Shown: in pieces, positions 1-9,284 of the stretch
Position numbering within the stretch: the stretch's first letter is position 1
Layout: every line of letters begins with the position of its first letter
Source of the DNA: Flavobacterium cheongpyeongense
GTDB lineage: Bacteria; Bacteroidota; Bacteroidia; Flavobacteriales; Flavobacteriaceae
Direction of reading: 5' to 3'
Assembly: GCF_003202435.1 (NCBI RefSeq)
Contig: NZ_QJHK01000008.1
Span: 115,805-179,804 of the forward strand
DNA: 64,000 nucleotides
Position numbers and translations under genes: made by a program
The notes under the pieces: model-generated
What the model was told of the DNA's origin: nothing
What the model saw: the letters and a program-made list of their open reading frames with translations, nothing else
Databases searched by the model: none

Positions 1-868
1 TTCGGGCTTTTGGCAAAATACCGTAGATTTCATTTGGTTCGAAAGCAGGTTTCTGTGATTTAATTCGGTTATAGCCTGCCTTATTATAGTCACCAATTTT
101 GTCTACTATATTTTTTATTTTGTCTAAAGCATCTTTATCATCTTTTGCTTTATAATCAGTAACTCCCGAAATTTCACAATGAGTTGTTGCACCGCCTAAA
201 GTTTCATTATCTATAGTTTCTCCAATAGCTGCTTTTACCAGGTAACTTCCCGCAAGGAAAATGCTTCCCGTTTTATCTACAATTAAAGCTTCATCGCTCA
301 TAATTGGGAGATATGCTCCTCCTGCTACACAGCTTCCCATTACAGCAGCAATCTGGGTAATTCCCATGCTGCTCATTTGAGCATTATTTCTAAAGATTCG
401 GCCAAAATGTTCTTTGTCGGGAAAAATCTCATCCTGGAGCGGTAAATAGACACCGGCACTATCAACTAAATAAATAATAGGAAGTCTGTTTTCCATGGCA
501 ATTTCCTGAGCGCGCAGGTTTTTTTTGCCTGTAATAGGAAACCAGGCGCCGGCTTTGACCGTTGCGTCATTGGCGACAACAATGCATTGTTTACCCCTGA
601 TGTAGCCTATTTTGATTACAACGCCTCCCGAAGGACAGCCACCGTGTTCAGCGTACATTCCTTCTCCAACAAACCCTCCAATTTCAATACTTTTAGAATT
701 TTCATCAAGCAAATAAGCAATACGTTCACGGGCCGTCATTTTACCTTCGGCATGTAATTTTTGAATTCGTTTTTCTCCTCCGCCCAATTTTACTTTGGCA
801 AATTTTTGTTTTAATTCAGAAAGTAATAGTTTATTATGATCTTCGTTTTTATTGAAGTTTAAATCCAT
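1..868 (-). CDS. Acyl-CoA carboxylase, carboxyltransferase (beta) subunit, 3' end cut by window edge
   Basis: Reading the minus strand from the ATG at 868 gives an uninterrupted frame of 289 codons that runs off the left edge. It opens MDLNFNKNEDHNKLL and contains MTARERIAYLLDE, then a biotin-dependent carboxyltransferase core with GGCPSGGVV, VANDATVKAGAWFP, YLVDSAGVYLPLQDE and MGSCVAGGAYLPIMSDEA. These match the propionyl/methylcrotonyl-CoA carboxylase beta family, which moves the carboxyl group from biotin to an acyl-CoA. Full members are about 510-540 residues, so roughly half is visible. The acyl substrate cannot be decided from this part. No partner biotin carboxylase gene is in the window. 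Family call is firm, substrate unknown. Confidence 0.93.
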   Translation of the reverse strand, partial: MDLNFNKNEDHNKLLLSELKQKFAKVKLGGGEKRIQKLHAEGKMTARERIAYLLDENSKSIEIGGFVGEGMYAEHGGCPSGGVVIKIGYIRGKQCIVVANDATVKAGAWFPITGKKNLRAQEIAMENRLPIIYLVDSAGVYLPLQDEIFPDKEHFGRIFRNNAQMSSMGITQIAAVMGSCVAGGAYLPIMSDEALIVDKTGSIFLAGSYLVKAAIGETIDNETLGGATTHCEISGVTDYKAKDDKDALDKIKNIVDKIGDYNKAGYNRIKSQKPAFEPNEIYGILPKAR

Positions 869-1070
869 ATGATATTGATGTTTTTACAAAATAGTGTTGG
901 CTAATTTACAAAATCAATTGAAACATACATAATAAATTATGATCTTAAGATCCGGATATGAATAGGCTTTAACTCTCAATTTTAAAGAGTTTACAAACGA
1001 AAATATATAGATTTTTAAGATTTTGTTTAAATTGTGATTTTACGAAAATTTGAAATTATTTAAAGCAAAA

Positions 1071-1092
1071 AAACAGAAGCGAACTTCTGTTT
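1071..1092 (-). terminator. Rho-independent terminator of lpxD
   Basis: AAACAGAAG and CTTCTGTTT form a perfect 9-bp stem around a CGAA loop. On the minus strand it is followed by a run of T residues, 23 bases after the lpxD stop. Confidence 0.8.
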
Positions 1093-1114
1093 TTAATATA
1101 TTTTGAATAGCGTA

Positions 1115-2113
1115 TTATTTTTTAGAATCACAAACAAGGCGTTTTAAAATAGCCCATTGTTTCAAAGCATCACGTGCTTCGACCGCAGGATATCCTAACA
1201 TAGTTTTCCCTGCCGCTATATCTCCGGTTACACCAGAACCCGCTCCAACGACAGCACCATCACCAATAGTAGTATGATCTTTTATCGAAGCGCTTCCGCC
1301 AATAATAACGCCGTTTCCTAAAGTTACAGAACCGGCTAAACCACTATTTCCGGCCATGATACAAAACTTACCTAATTTGCTATTGTGACCAATTTGTACC
1401 AGATTATCAATTTTGCACCCATCACCCAGAATGGTTGAGCTGAATTTCCCCCGGTCAACGCATGAATTTGCACCAATTTCAACTCCGTTTCCTATAATTA
1501 CATTTCCGATTTGTGGAATTTTTACTAGCCCTTTTTCTTTGCAAGGACGGAATCCAAATCCATCGGCACCAATGGTTGCATTTGGGTGAATAATACAGTC
1601 GTTACCAATATGGCAACGTTCACGAACCACGGCTCCGGACCAGATAATAGTATTTTCCCCGATTGTACATTCGTCCAGAATTGTAACATTTGGGTATATG
1701 GTAACATTAGCAGCAATTTCAACTTTTGGACCAATATAACAACCCGCACCTATTCTACTTCCTTCGCCAATAACAGCGGTTTCATCTATAACTGCTGTCC
1801 GGTGGATGTCATTATGAAATACCGGGCTGGGAGGAGCAAAAAGTGCCAAAATCTGAGACATAGCTAAATCAGCATTTTTTACTTTAATAAAAGCACGATT
1901 CTCTCCTGGTTCAATAGAAATATCTTCATTAACAACTGCTACTGAGGCTTTTGAAGTTTGCCATAATTTTTCATATTTTTTATTTCCTATAAAAGAAATT
2001 TCAGAAGGTGTTGCTTTATCTAACTGTTCTGTAGCTGTTATGCATTGAGAAGTGTTACCGTAAATTTCACCATTTATAACTTCGTTAATTTCTTGAATTG
2101 AATAGGATTTCAT
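1115..2113 (-). CDS. lpxD: UDP-3-O-(3-hydroxyacyl)glucosamine N-acyltransferase LpxD
   Basis: This 332-residue protein should catalyse the N-acylation of UDP-3-O-acylglucosamine, the third step of lipid A synthesis, in the cytoplasm. Residues 1-100 form the uridine-binding N-terminal domain (IGNKKYEKLW). Residues 105-310 are a left-handed beta-helix of hexapeptide repeats (IGEGSRIGAGCYIGP and on). The conserved stretch QIGHNSKLG carries the catalytic-type histidine, and the C-terminal helix is RDALKQWAILKRL. Length fits the family (about 330-345). Other lpx genes are not adjacent here; many Flavobacteriaceae carry two lpxD-like genes, so this could be the stand-alone paralogue. A good terminator follows. 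Confidence 0.95.
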   Translation of the reverse strand: MKSYSIQEINEVINGEIYGNTSQCITATEQLDKATPSEISFIGNKKYEKLWQTSKASVAVVNEDISIEPGENRAFIKVKNADLAMSQILALFAPPSPVFHNDIHRTAVIDETAVIGEGSRIGAGCYIGPKVEIAANVTIYPNVTILDECTIGENTIIWSGAVVRERCHIGNDCIIHPNATIGADGFGFRPCKEKGLVKIPQIGNVIIGNGVEIGANSCVDRGKFSSTILGDGCKIDNLVQIGHNSKLGKFCIMAGNSGLAGSVTLGNGVIIGGSASIKDHTTIGDGAVVGAGSGVTGDIAAGKTMLGYPAVEARDALKQWAILKRLVCDSKK

Positions 2114-2638
2114 CTAATGAATTAAATTTATTGGGGTTAATTTTTCCCAAATAAAATGAATTAGATTTGAATTACCTAATCTTATTTTGAAGTTTTTTAA
2201 ATATATTTTATAATTAAAGTTTTAAAATTGCTTTTTTAACATTTAAAGTGTTTAATTAATAATAGTTTTGAAAAAATAGCACCATCTTTATTTTCTCAAT
2301 TTTCCTCAGAAGCGATTTATAAGACAAGTTTTTTAAAAGAAAGATATCGGTGTAATTGGTTGTCAGTGAGTGTTAATCTCGTTTAATTTGCCTTAAAGAA
2401 TGGTTTTGTTGCAGTTTTTTAATTATGCAATTCAAAGCATACTAAATAGTTTAAATTTTATCTGATTTTTTATGCAATTTTTTTAATAGAAGAAATAATA
2501 AAACAAAAGGTTTTTTATTGTTTTAGGTTGTTAATGTGTTGTAAATTAGGCTTTAGCAGCTTTTTTTGTAAAAAAACATTTAACTAAAGATTTTTTCTCT
2601 AATTTGTATTATCTTATTAAATATCAATTTAAAACAAA
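2114..2638. other. Gene-free AT-rich intergenic stretch
   Basis: About 525 bases between lpxD and the msrB terminator contain no convincing reading frame on either strand. The stretch is very AT-rich with poly-T runs. No perfect TAnnTTTG box was found close to the lpxD start. It presumably carries the lpxD promoter, but I see nothing specific. Confidence 0.5.
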
Positions 2639-2671
2639 AAAGCGATTCATTTTTATCGAATGAATCGCTTT
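2639..2671 (-). terminator. Rho-independent terminator of msrB
   Basis: AAAGCGATTCATT and AATGAATCGCTTT form a 13-bp stem around a short loop. On the minus strand it is followed by T residues, just after the msrB stop. Confidence 0.85.
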
Positions 2672-2675
2672 AATT

Positions 2676-3122
2676 TTACTGTTTTGTTTTGGTAAGAGAG
2701 ACAGCATTGATGCAATATCTTAAACCACTTGGTGCAGGACCGTCAGGAAAAACATGTCCCAAATGGGCATCGCAGGTATTGCAGATTACTTCAACCCGAA
2801 TCATTCCGTATGATTTATCTGCATGATATGCAATTGCATTTTCTTTAAGAGGCTGAGTAAAAGACGGCCATCCTGTTCCGGATTCAAACTTTTCACCAGC
2901 GTCAAAAAGCAAAGTACTACAGCATTTACATTCATAAATTCCCGGATCAAACAAGCTGCATAATTCAGAACTAAATGATCTTTCGGTACCTTTTAAACGG
3001 GCAACCTGAAATTCTTCAGGAGTTAAAAGCTGTTTCCATTCTTCTTCGGTTTTCTCGACTCTTTTATCCGGAACCGGATTTCCTTTATTTGTAAAATGAA
3101 TTACATCTGACCATTTTATCAT
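2676..3122 (-). CDS. msrB: Peptide-methionine (R)-S-oxide reductase MsrB
   Basis: Reduces the R-epimer of methionine sulfoxide in proteins, a repair enzyme for oxidised methionine. The chosen start gives 148 residues beginning MIKWSDVIHF; an upstream in-frame ATG at 3161 would add 13 lysine-rich residues not typical of the family. Two zinc-binding pairs are visible (CKCC and CNTC). The core GTGWPSF is present and the catalytic cysteine lies in LRYCINAVSL near the C-terminus. There is no fused MsrA domain and no signal peptide, so a cytoplasmic stand-alone MsrB is expected. Confidence 0.95.
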   Translation of the reverse strand: MIKWSDVIHFTNKGNPVPDKRVEKTEEEWKQLLTPEEFQVARLKGTERSFSSELCSLFDPGIYECKCCSTLLFDAGEKFESGTGWPSFTQPLKENAIAYHADKSYGMIRVEVICNTCDAHLGHVFPDGPAPSGLRYCINAVSLTKTKQ

Positions 3123-3228
3123 AACTATTTTCTTTTTAGTTTGAAGTTTTATGTTTCGCATTTCAGGTTTACTGTGAGTGTAAACTGAGGCCCAAACTGA
3201 AAAAATAAATATTGTTCCTTAAAACGCT

Positions 3229-4327
3229 CTATTCTTCCTCCTTTTGTCCCATCATCATTAAGAAAGCTTTCAAAAAAGGATCGATATTTCCGTTCATTAC
3301 ACCGTCAACATCACTTGTTTCATATCCGGTGCGAACATCTTTAACCAATTTATAAGGCTGCATTACATAATTACGTATTTGCGAGCCCCATTCGATTTTC
3401 ATCTTTCCGGCTTCGATATCGGCACGTTGTGCCTGTTGTTTCTTCAATTCAATTTCATACAATTGTGAACGTAACATTTGCATGGCTCGTTGTCTGTTAT
3501 CTTGTTGCGATCGGGTTTCAGAACACTGAATTTGGATTCCGGTTGGCTTGTGAACCAACTGTACTTTAGTTTCAACCTTATTTACATTTTGTCCTCCTGC
3601 ACCGCTTGAACGTGATGTTGTAATCTCGATATCGGCAGGATTAATGTCAATTTCGATGCTGTCATCCACAAGCGGATAAACATAAACCGAAACAAACGAT
3701 GTATGACGTTTGGCATTACTGTCAAAAGGTGAAATTCTGACCAGACGATGGACACCATTTTCTCCTTTCAGATAACCAAAAGAATAATCGCCCTCAAATT
3801 CTAAAGTTACTGTTTTTATTCCGGCCACATCACCTTCCTGAAAGTTAAGTTCCTTTATTTTATAACCATAACTTTCTCCCCACATCATATACATACGCAT
3901 CAGCATTCCTGCCCAGTCACAGCTTTCGGTTCCACCTGCACCGGCAGTAATCTGCACTACAGCGCTTAAACTGTCGCCTTCATCAGAAAGCATGTTTTTA
4001 AATTCGATGTTTTCAATGTGCAGCTGTGTTGTGTTGTAATTTTCATCGAGTTCTTCAACAGAAAGTTCTCCTTCCTTATAAAAATCATAAGCAAGCTGGA
4101 GTTCGTCTGTAAGTTCGACAGCTTTATTGTAATCTTCAATCCATTTTTTCTTGTTTCGAAGATTTTTCACAATCATTTCTGCTTCTTTTGGTTTGTTCCA
4201 AAAATCAGGAGCAAAAGTTTTTTCTTCTTCGTTTGCAATTTCGATTAGCTTGGCATCAACGTCAAAGATACCTCCTCAACGCACCAAGGCGCTCCACAAT
4301 ACCTTTTACTTGTTCGGCTGTTGTCAT
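3229..4327 (-). CDS. prfB: Peptide chain release factor 2, with programmed +1 frameshift
   Basis: RF2 reads UGA and UAA stop codons and hydrolyses peptidyl-tRNA. Translation starts at the ATG at 4327 ([21 protein letters not shown]) and meets an in-frame TGA at codon 22 (4262-4264). A +1 shift at CTT-TGA-C continues as [13 protein letters not shown], then the main frame. The 1,099-base length (3n+1) agrees with exactly one shift and gives 365 residues, the normal family size. The stop-recognition tripeptide SPF is in [10 protein letters not shown] and the catalytic GGQ is in [13 protein letters not shown] start at the internal ATG 4176 would remove the N-terminal domain and is rejected. Confidence 0.97.
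4262..4276 (-). promoter_or_regulatory. prfB autoregulatory frameshift site
   Basis: On the minus strand the order is AGGAGG, TAT, CTT, TGA, C. This matches the classical prfB site: an internal Shine-Dalgarno-like hexamer three bases before the CTT shift codon, then the UGA read by RF2 itself. When RF2 is scarce the ribosome slips +1 and makes more RF2. The AGGAGG lies inside the coding region, in a genome whose start codons mostly lack such sequences. Confidence 0.93.
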
Positions 4328-4439
4328 AAATTAATAATAGTTTTATATGTTTTTTACAAATATTACGTTAATTTGGTTAAGGAATAAACGGCAAGTTAAA
4401 ATTTATTAAAACTCGCTGTTAATAACTAGCAGTTATACG

Positions 4440-4447
4440 TAATTTTG
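4440..4447 (+). promoter_or_regulatory. Promoter -7 box for threonine aldolase gene
   Basis: TAATTTTG matches the Bacteroidota -7 consensus TAnnTTTG, 31 bases upstream of the ATG. No clear -33 TTG is seen at the usual distance. Confidence 0.5.
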
Positions 4448-4478
4448 CGCTACAAAAATAAGATATAGTTTTTAGAAT

Positions 4479-5498
4479 ATGGAAATAAATTTAATCAGCG
4501 ATACTATTACCAAGCCTAGCTACGAAATGCTGCAGTATATGTTCAGCGCTCATGTTGGCGACGATGTATACAGACAAGATCCGACGGTTATCGAATTAGA
4601 AACCAGAGTAGCGGAGTTTTTTGGTATGGAAGCTGGGCTTTTTTTTCCGTCAGGAACTATGGCGAATCAAACCGCTATTAAATTACACACACAGCCCGGA
4701 GAGCAATTAATTGCAGATAAATATGCGCATGTTTATCATTATGAAGGTGGTGGGGTTTCTTTTAATAGTGGGGTTTCATGTTGTTTATTAGATGGAGACA
4801 GAGGAATGATAAATGCCGCTCAGGTTGCAGCAGCGATAAACGATCCCGAATTCTACCACAGTCCTTTAACGAGTTTGGTTTGTGTAGAAAATACCACTAA
4901 TAAAGGTGGTGGCGCTTGTTATGAATTAGAAGATCTAAGGGAAATAAAAAAAGTTTGCGATGCTAATAATTTGAAGTTTCATCTCGATGGGGCCAGAATC
5001 TGGAATGCACTAGTGGCAAAAAGGCAGAATCCGAAAGAGTTTGGGGCGATATTCGATACCATTTCGGTTTGTTTGTCAAAAGGATTGGGAGCTCCAATTG
5101 GTTCAATTTTATTGGGAAGCAAAGCAGATATTCACAGGGCGTTAAGAATCAGGAAGATACTTGGCGGAGGAATGCGTCAGGTTGGTTATTTGGCTGCTGC
5201 GGGCTTATATGCGTTGGCCCATAATATCGAAAGATTGGCCGAAGATCACCGAAGAGCTAAAGAAATTGCAGCAGTTTTAAGTACAAAACCATGGATTGCC
5301 GCAATCGAACCTGTAGAAACGAATATTTTAATTTTTTCCCTCGCAGAGGGGTATAGCGATAAACTTTTAATAGAAAAATTAAAGCAAAAAAATATCTCAA
5401 TTAGTTCAATGGGACATAATAAACTACGAATCGTAACACATTTAGATTATCGGGAAGTGATGCATACCTATGTGATTGAAACGTTTCAGAAGTTTTAA
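4479..5498 (+). CDS. ltaE: Low-specificity L-threonine aldolase (PLP-dependent)
   Basis: Cleaves L-threonine/allo-threonine to glycine and acetaldehyde using pyridoxal phosphate. The 339-residue protein opens with INLISDTITKPS, the family signature in which the aspartate and threonine contact PLP. HVGDDVYRQDP follows. The PLP-stacking and binding segment is FHLDGARIWNA (Asp170). The Schiff-base lysine is Lys201 in SVCLSKGLGAPIGS. Length and motif order fit the GntG/LtaE fold-type I family. It is monocistronic, with a -7 box upstream and a hairpin of GTTTCAGG repeats ending in a T-run downstream. The precise stereospecificity cannot be read from sequence. Confidence 0.93.
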   Translation: MEINLISDTITKPSYEMLQYMFSAHVGDDVYRQDPTVIELETRVAEFFGMEAGLFFPSGTMANQTAIKLHTQPGEQLIADKYAHVYHYEGGGVSFNSGVSCCLLDGDRGMINAAQVAAAINDPEFYHSPLTSLVCVENTTNKGGGACYELEDLREIKKVCDANNLKFHLDGARIWNALVAKRQNPKEFGAIFDTISVCLSKGLGAPIGSILLGSKADIHRALRIRKILGGGMRQVGYLAAAGLYALAHNIERLAEDHRRAKEIAAVLSTKPWIAAIEPVETNILIFSLAEGYSDKLLIEKLKQKNISISSMGHNKLRIVTHLDYREVMHTYVIETFQKF

Positions 5499-5520
5499 GG
5501 AAGATGTTTCACGTTTTATT

Positions 5521-5589
5521 GGTTTCAGGTTTCAGGTTTCAGGTTTCAGGTTTATTCGTTGCGATTATCCTGAAACCTGAAACTTTTTT
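5521..5589 (+). repeat. Heptamer (GGTTTCA) tandem/inverted repeat acting as terminator
   Basis: Four head-to-tail copies of GGTTTCA (5521-5553) are followed after 15 bases by CCTGAAACCTGAAAC (5569-5583) and then TTTTTT. The arms pair perfectly over 15 bases. On the plus strand this has the form of a terminator after the aldolase gene. The same heptamer family recurs at 12453, 49834 and 53057. Confidence 0.85.
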
Positions 5590-5908
5590 ACTTAAACAAA
5601 TTATCCATTCCCGGGATCATTGGCATGTCCATCTTGGCAACGGCATCTAATTCTCTTTCGTTAACACTGGTTGCTTTTTCAATTGCTTTATTTAGAGTCA
5701 CAATTAAATAATCTTCTAATTGTTCTTTATCTTCCAGTAAAGAATCATCTATAGAAATCGATTTTACTTTTCTGTTTGCCGTTAATGTAATTTTCAATAA
5801 TCCGTCAGTACTCTGTTCATCAATTAAAACCGTATCGAGGCGTTTTTTTGTATCTTCAATTTTTTGTTGGGTTTCTTTAAGTTTTCCCATCATTCCCATT
5901 AAATCCAT
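5588..5908 (-). CDS. YbaB/EbfC family nucleoid-associated protein
   Basis: A 106-residue protein with the YbaB/EbfC layout: a methionine/glycine-rich start ([16 protein letters not shown]), an amphipathic helix, the central strand segment [15 protein letters not shown], and a methionine/proline-rich tail ([13 protein letters not shown]). YbaB proteins are small dimers that bind DNA and are often encoded beside dnaX/recR in other bacteria; that linkage is absent here. The stop codon lies within the T-run of the adjacent repeat terminator. It is transcribed divergently from the exported protease. Cytoplasmic. Confidence 0.9.
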   Translation of the reverse strand: MDLMGMMGKLKETQQKIEDTKKRLDTVLIDEQSTDGLLKITLTANRKVKSISIDDSLLEDKEQLEDYLIVTLNKAIEKATSVNERELDAVAKMDMPMIPGMDNLFK

Positions 5909-5975
5909 TTTGTTGATTTTTAAATTATTTCAGACAAAATTAGTATATTGCTCTATTATATCCATACAATATTTT

Positions 5976-8111
5976 ATGAAAAAATTAATTCTGTTCTATT
6001 GTGTTTATAGTATTTTTGCTGCTCCTTATATAAAAATTAAAGCTCAGTCAATGCAAAATCATATATCGGCTCCGCAAGCCAAAATAATTCCAAAACAATT
6101 AAAAAAGCATAAAGAAACCAGAATCGACAATTATTTTTGGCTAAATGACAGAGAGAATCCGGAAGTTATTGATTATCTGAATAAAGAAAATGAGTATTAT
6201 CAGAAAATGACTGCCCATACTAAAGGTTTACAAGAATCTTTGTATGAGGAAATGAAAGGGAGGATAAAAGAAGACGATTCCTCTGTTCCTTATTTTTATA
6301 ATGGTTATTACTACATTACACGTTTTGAAACAGGGCAGGATTACCCCATTTTTTCAAGAAAAAAAGGCAGTCTTTCTGCTGAAGAAGAAATTATGTTCAA
6401 TTGCAATGAATTAGCAAAAGATCATGCCTACTTTAAATTAGGCGGATTAAGCGTTAGTCCTGATAATAAATTTGCCAGCTTTGCTGTTGATATTGTGGGA
6501 AGAAGAATTTATACCATTCAGATTAAAAATTTAGTAACTGGAGAAATTTTGCCCGATAAAATTGAGAATGTAACAGGTGAATCAGTTTGGGCAAACGACA
6601 ATAACACCATTTTTTATGCCACACAGGACGAAGTTACTTTACGGTCAGATAAAGTATTCAGGCATAAATTAAATACAGACTCAGCAACTGATGTTTTGGT
6701 TTTTAATGAAACTGATGACACTTTTAATGTTTCTATAAGCAAAGAAAAATCCAGAAAATATATTGTTATCGGTTCAGGAAGTACTTTAACGACTGAATAC
6801 AGGATCTTAAATTCGGATAATCCGGATGGTGAATTTGAAGTGTTTCAAACGCGCGTTCGTGGTTTAGAATACAGTATTTCGCATTACGAAGACTCATTTT
6901 ATATTTTAACCAATAAAGATAAGGCTACGAATTTTAAGTTGATGAAAACGCCTGAAAACAGGACAGAGAAAAAATTCTGGAAAGATCTTATTCCACATCG
7001 TGAAGATGTTTTGTTAGAAGATATTGAGATTTTTAAAAATTATTTAGTGGTTGAAGAACGGTCAAACGGCTTAAATCATATCAGGATTATACCGTGGAAT
7101 GGTGAACCAGATTATTATTTACCTTTTGGAAGCGAAACCTACAATGCTTATACAACAACTAATATTGATTTTGATACTGATGTTTTGCGTTATAGTTATC
7201 AATCATTGGCAACACCATCGTCAGTAATTGATTTTAATATGAAGACCAAAACCAAAGAAATTTTAAAAGAACAAGAGGTTTTAGGCGGTAAATTTAATAA
7301 AAATAATTACATAGAAGAGCGTGTATGGGTAACGGCCAGAGATGGGGTAAAAGTTCCAATTTCGATGATTTATCGTAAAGAATTAGAGAAAGATGGTAAA
7401 AATCCGTTATTGCTTTATGCTTATGGCTCATATGGAATTACGATGGATACTTATTTTTCATCGACTAGACTTTCTTTACTGGATCGTGGGTTTATATTCG
7501 CAATCGCCCATATTAGAGGAGGTGAGGACTTAGGTAGGCAGTGGTATGAAGATGGGAAACTGTTAAAAAAGAAAAATACCTTTACAGATTTCATTGATTG
7601 CTCTAAATTTGTAATAAACGAAAAATATACTTCCGCTAAACATTTATATGCAGAGGGAGGATCTGCCGGAGGACTTTTGATGGGGGTTATCGTAAATGAA
7701 GCCCCGCAATTGTATAACGGAGTTATTGCCCAGGTTCCTTTTGTAGACGTTATTACGACAATGTTAGACGATAGTATTCCGCTTACAACAGGAGAATATG
7801 ATGAGTGGGGAAACCCGAACAATAAAAAATATTACGATTATATGTTATCGTATTCACCATATGATAATGTAAAAGAGCAAAAATATCCTAATATGTATGT
7901 GTCTACGGGATTGCATGATTCGCAGGTACAATATTGGGAGCCTGCTAAATGGGTGGCTAAGCTTAGAAAATTAAAAACAAATGAGACACTATTATTTTTA
8001 GATACTAATATGGATGCTGGTCATGGCGGGGCTTCTGGTCGATTTCAGGCTTTGAAAGACTTAGCAAAAGAATTTAGTTTTTTATTAGATTTAGAGAAAA
8101 TTAAAAGCTAA
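5976..8111 (+). CDS. Exported prolyl oligopeptidase family serine protease (oligopeptidase B-like, S9A)
   Basis: The chosen ATG gives 711 residues with an N-terminal hydrophobic signal ([18 protein letters not shown]) ending near KAQS; an upstream in-frame start at 5910 would bury the signal and is rejected. Residues 30-420 form the seven-bladed propeller ([16 protein letters not shown] is the oligopeptidase B opening). The catalytic domain has the nucleophile Ser563 in GGSAGGLL, an aspartate in [15 protein letters not shown], and a histidine in [22 protein letters not shown] is the usual protease II box. Oligopeptidase B cleaves after basic residues in short peptides. Bacterial relatives are often cytoplasmic, so export is notable but common in Bacteroidota. 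Confidence 0.93.
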   Translation: MKKLILFYCVYSIFAAPYIKIKAQSMQNHISAPQAKIIPKQLKKHKETRIDNYFWLNDRENPEVIDYLNKENEYYQKMTAHTKGLQESLYEEMKGRIKEDDSSVPYFYNGYYYITRFETGQDYPIFSRKKGSLSAEEEIMFNCNELAKDHAYFKLGGLSVSPDNKFASFAVDIVGRRIYTIQIKNLVTGEILPDKIENVTGESVWANDNNTIFYATQDEVTLRSDKVFRHKLNTDSATDVLVFNETDDTFNVSISKEKSRKYIVIGSGSTLTTEYRILNSDNPDGEFEVFQTRVRGLEYSISHYEDSFYILTNKDKATNFKLMKTPENRTEKKFWKDLIPHREDVLLEDIEIFKNYLVVEERSNGLNHIRIIPWNGEPDYYLPFGSETYNAYTTTNIDFDTDVLRYSYQSLATPSSVIDFNMKTKTKEILKEQEVLGGKFNKNNYIEERVWVTARDGVKVPISMIYRKELEKDGKNPLLLYAYGSYGITMDTYFSSTRLSLLDRGFIFAIAHIRGGEDLGRQWYEDGKLLKKKNTFTDFIDCSKFVINEKYTSAKHLYAEGGSAGGLLMGVIVNEAPQLYNGVIAQVPFVDVITTMLDDSIPLTTGEYDEWGNPNNKKYYDYMLSYSPYDNVKEQKYPNMYVSTGLHDSQVQYWEPAKWVAKLRKLKTNETLLFLDTNMDAGHGGASGRFQALKDLAKEFSFLLDLEKIKS

Positions 8112-8126
8112 TTAGAAATTTTTTGT

Positions 8127-8134
8127 TAAATTTG
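8127..8134 (+). promoter_or_regulatory. Promoter -7 box for the cysteine synthase family gene
   Basis: TAAATTTG is a perfect TAnnTTTG box 45 bases before the chosen ATG at 8180. It also shows that the longer in-frame start at 8123 lies upstream of transcription start and is not used. Confidence 0.6.
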
Positions 8135-8179
8135 CAACCTATCGGGTTATTTAAAAATACCTTGATTAACTATTTTTTT

Positions 8180-9220
8180 ATGAAAGAAGAAATAAATGCT
8201 TATAATAATGTTTTAGAGTTAATAGGTAATACACCGCTTATTAAGCTAAATAAAGTCACCGAAGGGTTAGAAGGAAATTTCTACGCAAAGGTAGAAGCTT
8301 TTAATCCGGGACATTCGTCAAAAGATAGAATAGCATTATACATCATTGAAGAAGCAGAGAAAAAAGGGATTATATCTCCAGGTGACACCATAATTGAAAC
8401 AACATCCGGAAATACTGGTTTTAGTTTAGCTATGGTAAGCATTATAAAAGGCTACAATTGTATATTAGCAGTAAGCTCAAAATCATCCAAAGATAAAATT
8501 GATATGCTGAGGAGTTTAGGGGCAAAAGTTTATGTTTGCCCGGCTCACGTTTCAGCAGATGATGAAAGATCTTATTATAACGTTGCAAAACGTTTACATG
8601 AAGAAACGAAAGGTTCTGTTTATATCAATCAGTATTTTAATCAATTAAATATTGATGCACACTACAACACTACGGGACCTGAAATCTGGCAGCAGACAAA
8701 AGGACAAATTACACACCTTGTTGCTTGCAGTGGAACAGGAGGGACAATCTCCGGAACTGCGAAATTCTTAAAAGAACAAAATCCAAATATTAAAATATTA
8801 GGTGTTGATGCTTTTGGATCAGTGTTGAAAAAATACCATGAAACAAGAGAATTCGACAATAAAGAAATATATCCATACCGTATTGAAGGTTTGGGGAAAA
8901 ACTTAATTCCTTCAGCAACAGATTTCGATATTATTGATAGGTTCATGAAAGTAACTGATGAAGAAAGTGCCCATACAGCCAGGGAAATTACCCGTAAAGA
9001 AGGTTTGTTTGTTGGATATACTTCAGGTGCTGTAATGCAGGCTATTAAGCAATATGCAGAGGAAGGAGAGTTTACTAAAGACAGTAATATTATTGCTATA
9101 TTTCCGGATCATGGCTCACGTTATATGAGTAAAGTGTTTAGTGATGACTGGATGAATGAACAAGGATTCTTTGATAGTGTAAACGAAGAAGAAGTTCAAA
9201 AAATTGAATTTGTGAAGTAA
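8180..9220 (+). CDS. Cysteine synthase / cystathionine beta-synthase family PLP enzyme
   Basis: A fold-type II PLP enzyme of 346 residues. [15 protein letters not shown] is the family opening. The Schiff-base lysine is Lys48 in [18 protein letters not shown] (74-80) is the substrate-binding loop, and [11 protein letters not shown] is the phosphate-binding glycine loop. [10 protein letters not shown] near the C-terminus is typical. It could make cysteine from O-acetylserine and sulfide, or cystathionine from serine and homocysteine; the active-site loop resembles the CBS-type enzymes of Bacteroidota, but no CBS regulatory domain pair is present. It is monocistronic with its own promoter and a strong shared terminator. 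Confidence 0.9.
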   Translation: MKEEINAYNNVLELIGNTPLIKLNKVTEGLEGNFYAKVEAFNPGHSSKDRIALYIIEEAEKKGIISPGDTIIETTSGNTGFSLAMVSIIKGYNCILAVSSKSSKDKIDMLRSLGAKVYVCPAHVSADDERSYYNVAKRLHEETKGSVYINQYFNQLNIDAHYNTTGPEIWQQTKGQITHLVACSGTGGTISGTAKFLKEQNPNIKILGVDAFGSVLKKYHETREFDNKEIYPYRIEGLGKNLIPSATDFDIIDRFMKVTDEESAHTAREITRKEGLFVGYTSGAVMQAIKQYAEEGEFTKDSNIIAIFPDHGSRYMSKVFSDDWMNEQGFFDSVNEEEVQKIEFVK

Positions 9221-9244
9221 TATATAATTTACTTTTAGACATAA

Positions 9245-9276
9245 AAAAAACTCCAGATGAAAATCTGGAGTTTTTT
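9245..9276. terminator. Bidirectional terminator between convergent genes
   Basis: CTCCAGAT (9251-9258) and ATCTGGAG (9263-9270) form a perfect stem around GAAA. Runs of A on the left and T on the right allow it to end both the PLP-enzyme gene (plus) and the TlpA-like gene (minus). Confidence 0.9.
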
Positions 9277-9284
9277 ATTGGTAT

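Noticed and set aside
5521..5553. Head-to-tail GGTTTCA repeats as a CRISPR array
   Set aside because: The unit is only 7 bases with no spacers; it is one arm of an inverted repeat ending in a T-run.
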